Positions 59,888 through 63,339 of a stretch of 63,339 nucleotides of DNA are shown here, one piece after another. The translations under genes were made by a program, and so were the position numbers. Position 1 is the stretch's first letter, and every line of letters begins with the position of its first letter. The notes under the pieces were generated by a model. The model ran no database searches. It had not been told where the DNA came from and saw only the letters and a program-made list of their open reading frames with translations. This stretch comes from Sphingopyxis sp. LC81 (lineage in GTDB: Bacteria > Pseudomonadota > Alphaproteobacteria > Sphingomonadales > Sphingomonadaceae), in NCBI RefSeq assembly GCF_000756375.1, contig NZ_JNFD01000019.1:1-63339 (forward strand), written 5' to 3'.

Positions 59888-59913
59888 GGAAGAAAATCGA
59901 ACGCGCCATCGTT
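59888..59913 (+). promoter_or_regulatory. Second GGAAG-N17-CGTT promoter, before the Gly-rich protein gene
   Basis: GGAAG (59888-59892), 17 bases, then CGTT (59910-59913): the same motif and exact spacing as both arms of the palindrome at 58511-58542, 47 bases before the next start codon. It lies in the 91-base gap after the subtilase stop, so the downstream gene probably belongs to the same ECF regulon. Confidence 0.62.
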
Positions 59914-59960
59914 CTCTCTCCAGGCCCACCCCCTCCGGGCCCAAACTCAGGAGTAGGACA

Positions 59961-60812
59961 ATGGCAAATCGTATCTTCATTTCGGCCTTCGCGCTCGCCG
60001 CGTCGGCCATGGCTTTTTCGGCGCCGGCCAGTGCGCAGCTGCTCGGCGGCGGCGGTGGTGGCGGCCTGGGCGGTAACCTCGGCGGCACGCTGGGCGGGAC
60101 GCTCGGCAATCCGACCGGCCCGATCGGCGGCACGCTTGGCGGCGCGGGCGATCTGACCGGATCGGGCCGCGGCGACGCGCAGGTCGATCGCCGTTCGGGC
60201 CGCGTCCAGGGCAAGGGCAACGCCGATGCGAACGGCAAGGGCTCGGTTGACGGCAACGGCAATCTGCTCGGCAACCCGATCGGCGGCAACGCCGGTGGCT
60301 CGGGCAATGCTTCGGGCGGCGGCAGCCTCGATGCGCAGGCGGTCGGCACCGATTTTGTCGGCAGCACCGCGCGCGGCGCCGTCGGCACGGCAAGGGACAC
60401 GGCTTCGACCGCCACCGGCACCGCGCGCGGTGCGGTCGGGACTGCCCGTGACCGGACCGGCGCCGCGCTGTCGAACGTCTCAGGCAGCGCCAGCGGCGCC
60501 GGATCGGCCGCGGGCAGCTTCCAGGGCAGCCTCGGCCAGCTCGCCGCTGCGGGTAGCGGCGCGGCGAATGGCGCTGGCATGTTCGCGGTCGAACCCGGCA
60601 TGGCGGTGACCGACGCGCGCGGCAAGGTGATCGGCTATGTCCAGGAATTGCGCCAGACGGGCGGCGGTGTCGTGCAGGCGGTGACGGTCGAGGTCGGTGA
60701 CCGCGTCGCGACGCTGCCCGCGACCAGCTTTGCCGGGTCGGGCGACGTCCTCGTCACCGGCATGACCAAGGGCCAGCTCAAGAAAGCGGCCGAGCAGCAG
60801 GAAGCCGAATAA
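59961..60812 (+). CDS. Gly-rich exported protein with PRC-barrel-like end
   Basis: 283 residues. Signal peptide MANRIFISAFALAASAMAFS, cut near ASAQ. A very Gly-rich middle follows (LLGGGGGGGLGGNLGG, then GTLGG units, residues about 26-65), a Gly/Ala/Asn segment and two GTARGAVGTARD repeats (about 135-165). The C-terminal part (about 210-265: MAVTDARGKVIGYVQELRQ, VTVEVGDRVATLPATSF) looks like a PRC-barrel. ATG 59961 has CAGGAGTAGG in front. Unknown function, possibly an envelope stress or surface protein since it sits under the ECF-type promoter. The low-complexity part makes homology calls unsafe. Confidence 0.78.
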   Translation: MANRIFISAFALAASAMAFSAPASAQLLGGGGGGGLGGNLGGTLGGTLGNPTGPIGGTLGGAGDLTGSGRGDAQVDRRSGRVQGKGNADANGKGSVDGNGNLLGNPIGGNAGGSGNASGGGSLDAQAVGTDFVGSTARGAVGTARDTASTATGTARGAVGTARDRTGAALSNVSGSASGAGSAAGSFQGSLGQLAAAGSGAANGAGMFAVEPGMAVTDARGKVIGYVQELRQTGGGVVQAVTVEVGDRVATLPATSFAGSGDVLVTGMTKGQLKKAAEQQEAE

Positions 60813-60850
60813 ACGAATGGGGTGGCCGCCGTGTGCGGCGGCCATATTCT

Positions 60851-60882
60851 GGACGGGCCGCCGTTGCGGTCCGTCCTTTTTT
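60851..60882 (+). terminator. Rho-independent terminator after the Gly-rich gene
   Basis: GGACGGGCCGC (60851-60861), loop CGTT, GCGGTCCGTCC (60866-60876), one G-T wobble, then TTTTTT (60877-60882). A second T-less stem GGCCGCC/GGCGGCC (60824-60843) lies just before it. Textbook terminator 39 bases after the stop codon. Confidence 0.92.
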
Positions 60883-61201
60883 GTCCGGATGAAAAGCTTC
60901 CGGGGGGCGGGGCCTTTCGGCCGCTCCGCCCCCCGGCTGCTTCGGGGGTAAGTGGGGTTTTCCCGGGTGGGGGCAGGGGACATCAGGGACCAGACCGATG
61001 TCCCCCACCGCTCCATTTGAGCGGAACACTCGGGAACATGGAATACTATACAATTGCCGTGCCAATTTGCGGCATTTGCGGAATTCGGCGCGAGACGCTG
61101 GTTAGCGATTCCTTACCGGGATCGGAGTGTGTCAAATATTCCGACACGCCAGCGACGGAGTGGTAGCCATTCAGCTTCGTTCAGGAAGCGTTCAGCCCTT
61201 T
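60883..61201. other. Intergenic region with two strong hairpins
   Basis: The 441-base gap 60813-61253 holds no convincing gene. Beyond the terminator it contains CCGGGGGGCGG (60900-60910) pairing with CCGCCCCCCGG (60926-60936), with an inner GGCC-TTTC-GGCC stem, and GGGGACATC (60976-60984) pairing with GATGTCCCC (60997-61005). An AT-richer stretch follows (61030-61140), probably promoter-bearing. The chain of stems could be a structured leader or a small RNA, but nothing identifies one. Confidence 0.4.
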
Positions 61202-61217
61202 GACTACATCTGTAGTC
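61202..61217. promoter_or_regulatory. BlaI/MecI-type operator upstream of blaI
   Basis: GACTACATCTGTAGTC is a perfect palindrome containing TACA-N2-TGTA, the core of known BlaI/MecI/CopY operators. It lies 36 bases before the blaI ATG and overlaps a TTGACT (61200-61205) that could be the -35 box. The expected role is autorepression of the blaI-peptidase operon. Confidence 0.8.
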
Positions 61218-61253
61218 GCATCGGTGACGACGACGCCAATGGGAGGGGTCCGC

Positions 61254-61622
61254 ATGGCAGAACGAGCAAGCGAGTCGGAGATGCAGGTGCTGTCGGCGCT
61301 GTGGGAGGAATCCCCGCAGACCGCCGCCGACCTGACTTCGCGCATCGGCAAGATCAACGGCTGGACGCAGGCGACGGTGAAGACGCTGCTTGCGCGGCTG
61401 GTTCAGAAGGGCGCGGTGACGGCGGAAGCCGATGGTCGGCGCTATCTCTATAGCCCCGCGATCGAACGCGCCGACGCCGTCGGCGAGGAATCGCAGCGCT
61501 TTGTCGACCGGCTGTTCGGCGGGCGTGTCAGTCCGCTGATCGCGCATCTCGCCGACCGCGAGGCGCTGACCGACACCGACATCGCCGAAATCGAGGCCCT
61601 TTTGAAGCGGCTGAAGTCGTGA
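61254..61622 (+). CDS. BlaI/MecI/CopY-family repressor
   Basis: A 122-residue winged-helix repressor: SESEMQVLSALWEESPQTAADLTSRIGKINGWTQATVKTLLARLVQKGAVTAEADGRRYLYSP, followed by a C-terminal dimer helix. ATG 61254 has GGGAGGGG upstream; the frame is open to 61200 but that part contains the operator. It overlaps the M56 peptidase gene by GTGA, as in blaI-blaR1 pairs, and has its operator just in front. Confidence 0.93.
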   Translation: MAERASESEMQVLSALWEESPQTAADLTSRIGKINGWTQATVKTLLARLVQKGAVTAEADGRRYLYSPAIERADAVGEESQRFVDRLFGGRVSPLIAHLADREALTDTDIAEIEALLKRLKS

Positions 61623-63277
61623 GCGCCGCGATGCTGCTCCAGGCGTGGGCCGAGACGCTCGTCACCACGGGCCTTCTCGTCCTTTTGATCCTGATCGTTC
61701 GCAAGCCGTTCGCGCGCCATTTCGGCCCGCGGCTGACCTATGCCTTGTGGGCGGTGCCCGCGCTGCGGCTGGTGCTGCCGCCGCTGCCCTTCGCCGATCC
61801 GGTGGTTATCATGCCCGAGCCCGCGGCCGACATGGCGGTGATGGTGCCCGTCGGCCTGCCGATCGCGGCACCCGTTGCGGCCGAACCTTTCTGGACGCTC
61901 GCCGAGCTGGTGCCGCTCTTCTTCGCGTTGTGGGCGGCGGGCATGATCGCCGTTATCGTAACCGCGATGGTGTCGCACCGGCGTTTCCGCCGCGCGGTGC
62001 TGGGCGACGCGGTCGAGCTCGAGCCGATCGGCACCATCCGGCTGGTGATGTCCGACGCGGTCGACGGCCCCGTCGCCTTTGGCCTGTGGCAGCGTTACGT
62101 CGCCGTCCCGCACGATTTCTTCGCGCGCTATGTCGCCGAGGAACGCGCGCTCGCGATCGATCACGAACTGTCGCACCACCGCCACGGCGATCTGTGGGCG
62201 AACAGCGCGGCGCTCGTGTTGCTCGCCGCGCAATGGTTCAACCCCTTCGCCTGGCGCGCGATCCGCGCCTTTCGTTTCGATCAGGAGGCGGCGTGCGACG
62301 CGCGCGTGCTGACGATGACCGATTGCGACGAGCGGCGCGAGCGGACCGCGCGTTATGCGACCGCGATCGTCAAGGCCGCGGTCGGCCCGCGCCTGTCGCT
62401 CGCCGCGCCGATGGCGGTCCACGATAATCTGCAGGAGAGGCTGACGATGTTGACGCAAGGGGATATTTCGAAAGAGCGCGGCCTTGTCGGCCGGTTGCTG
62501 ATTGGCAGCGCGACGCTGGCCGTGCTCGGCGCGACCGCGACGCTCGTCCCCGCGGGGATCGTCGTGGCGAAGGCGCAGACCGCCGATCTCGGCGAACCGC
62601 CCGCGCCGCCGGCACCCCCCGAACCGCCGCTGCCGCCCGAGGCACCCGATGCGCCCGGCATGATGGTCTTCACCGAGCATAGCGACGATGCCGCGACCGA
62701 CGACGGCAAGAAGAAGCGCGAAGTCCACCGCATCGTCATCCGCCGCGACGGAGACGGCGAGGGCAAGGCACCCGCGATGATGGACGGCAAGGACAAGATG
62801 CGCCGCATCGAAATCCGCTCCCCCGGCGGCCTGTCGCGCGACGATGTCATCGCGACGCTGAAGGAACAGGGCATCACCGGCAAGCGCGCCGAGGCGATCG
62901 CCGACAAGCTCGAAGCGAAGCGCAAGGAACGCATCCGCACCGTCATGGCCCCGATGCCGCCCATGCCGCCCATACCCCCAATGCACGGCACCTGGAGCAC
63001 TCACGGCAAGGCGATGGTTCTCGGCAAATGCGGTGACGGCAAGGCGGCGCCGATCGTCAACCGTGACGAAAACAGCGGCAACAAGCGCAGCCACGTCATG
63101 ATGTTCGCGTGCAGCGACGGACCCGAAGCCAAAGCGGCGCGGCTCTCGGCGCTGAAGAAGGCACGCGAGGCCTTTGCCGAAGGCGAACGCGCGCGCACCC
63201 TGTCCGAAGACATGCGCGCCAAGGTCGCCGCTGACCTCGACAAGGCGATCGCGGATATCGAGAAATCGGACCACTAG
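61619..63277 (+). CDS. BlaR1-like M56-family membrane metallopeptidase
   Basis: 552 residues. Transmembrane helices at about 10-27, 38-60, 97-118 and 290-312 frame a zinc-protease domain with the HExxH site H182-E183-L-S-H186 followed by RHGDLW. Later, FDQEAACDARVL supplies the third ligand region. Beyond the fourth helix it lacks the penicillin-binding sensor domain of BlaR1. It has instead a Pro-rich linker (about 323-345), an acidic/basic segment and the helical end DMRAKVAADLDKAIADIEK. The GTG at 61619 overlaps the blaI stop. It should cleave the repressor on receiving an envelope signal; the signal is unknown and need not be a beta-lactam. The remaining 62 bases to the window end contain no gene. 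Confidence 0.9.
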   Translation: MSAAMLLQAWAETLVTTGLLVLLILIVRKPFARHFGPRLTYALWAVPALRLVLPPLPFADPVVIMPEPAADMAVMVPVGLPIAAPVAAEPFWTLAELVPLFFALWAAGMIAVIVTAMVSHRRFRRAVLGDAVELEPIGTIRLVMSDAVDGPVAFGLWQRYVAVPHDFFARYVAEERALAIDHELSHHRHGDLWANSAALVLLAAQWFNPFAWRAIRAFRFDQEAACDARVLTMTDCDERRERTARYATAIVKAAVGPRLSLAAPMAVHDNLQERLTMLTQGDISKERGLVGRLLIGSATLAVLGATATLVPAGIVVAKAQTADLGEPPAPPAPPEPPLPPEAPDAPGMMVFTEHSDDAATDDGKKKREVHRIVIRRDGDGEGKAPAMMDGKDKMRRIEIRSPGGLSRDDVIATLKEQGITGKRAEAIADKLEAKRKERIRTVMAPMPPMPPIPPMHGTWSTHGKAMVLGKCGDGKAAPIVNRDENSGNKRSHVMMFACSDGPEAKAARLSALKKAREAFAEGERARTLSEDMRAKVAADLDKAIADIEKSDH

Positions 63278-63339
63278 GACCGAGCAGCTTCTACGCCGGC
63301 TTTTGCTCCCCGGTGGGGCCGGCGGCAGGGGCGGGGAAG

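Noticed and set aside
60822..61166. A 114-codon plus-strand frame after the Gly-rich gene
   Set aside because: It runs through the Rho-independent terminator and two other hairpins and has no protein-like features.
61619..63277. The M56 peptidase as a true BlaR1 beta-lactam sensor
   Set aside because: No penicillin-binding SxxK or KTG motifs are visible after the fourth helix, and no beta-lactamase gene is nearby.

Overview
The window is 63.3 kb of GC-rich DNA with tightly packed, frequently overlapping genes. It reads as chromosome of an alphaproteobacterium of the Sphingomonadales, most like Sphingopyxis or a close relative. The indicators are a GapR homologue, DUF1476 and DUF1244 proteins, the yebC-ruvCAB-ybgC-tolQRAB-pal order, an NsrR-like repressor beside two globins, and abundant GTG and ATGA/GTGA start overlaps. 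The genus is inferred from gene content and style, not from any search.

Layout. (1) 0-16.4 kb, plus strand: the 3' part of a secreted beta-helix-like protein, a TonB-dependent receptor, then a complete type II secretion operon gspC-D-E-F-G-H-I-J-K-L-M-N-O. (2) 16.4-27.1 kb, minus strand: one long run of genes reading DUF1244, gapR, ybjQ, GNAT, yebC, NTF2-like, ruvC, ruvA, an AT-rich orphan, a GFA-family protein, ruvB, ybgC, tolQ, tolR, tolA, tolB, pal. It joins Holliday-junction repair to the Tol-Pal envelope machine. (3) 27.2-29.7 kb, plus strand: pyruvate kinase and a leucyl/arginyl-tRNA-protein transferase.

(4) 29.9-36.1 kb, plus strand: the most unusual part. Four genes encode a flavoprotein fused to two cyclic-nucleotide-binding domains and a four-cluster ferredoxin, a heme-b-type membrane protein, an FHA domain fused through one membrane helix to a periplasmic decaheme cytochrome c, and a CpdA-like cyclic-nucleotide phosphodiesterase. 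Together they look like a cAMP-gated, phosphorylation-sensing route for electrons from NAD(P)H across the inner membrane. I know of no described function for this set. (5) 36.1-38.9 kb, minus strand: a 2-hydroxyacid dehydrogenase, a small membrane protein and cysS.

(6) 38.9-54.6 kb, minus strand: a two-partner secretion locus. It holds a CHAT (caspase-like) TPR protease, a CHASE2 adenylate cyclase, a secreted FecR-domain protein, a TpsB transporter and a Gly-rich TpsA exoprotein of about 2,590 residues. (7) 54.8-63.3 kb: ATP-synthase zeta-type inhibitor, bolA and grxD; two globins facing an nsrR-like gene; an ECF sigma/anti-sigma pair divergent from a secreted subtilase, sharing a palindromic promoter whose motif recurs before the next gene (a Gly-rich exported protein); then a blaI/M56-peptidase pair with a clear BlaI-type operator.

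No rRNA, tRNA, CRISPR array, insertion sequence or phage gene was recognised. All calls come from reading the sequence and translations; no database search was run.
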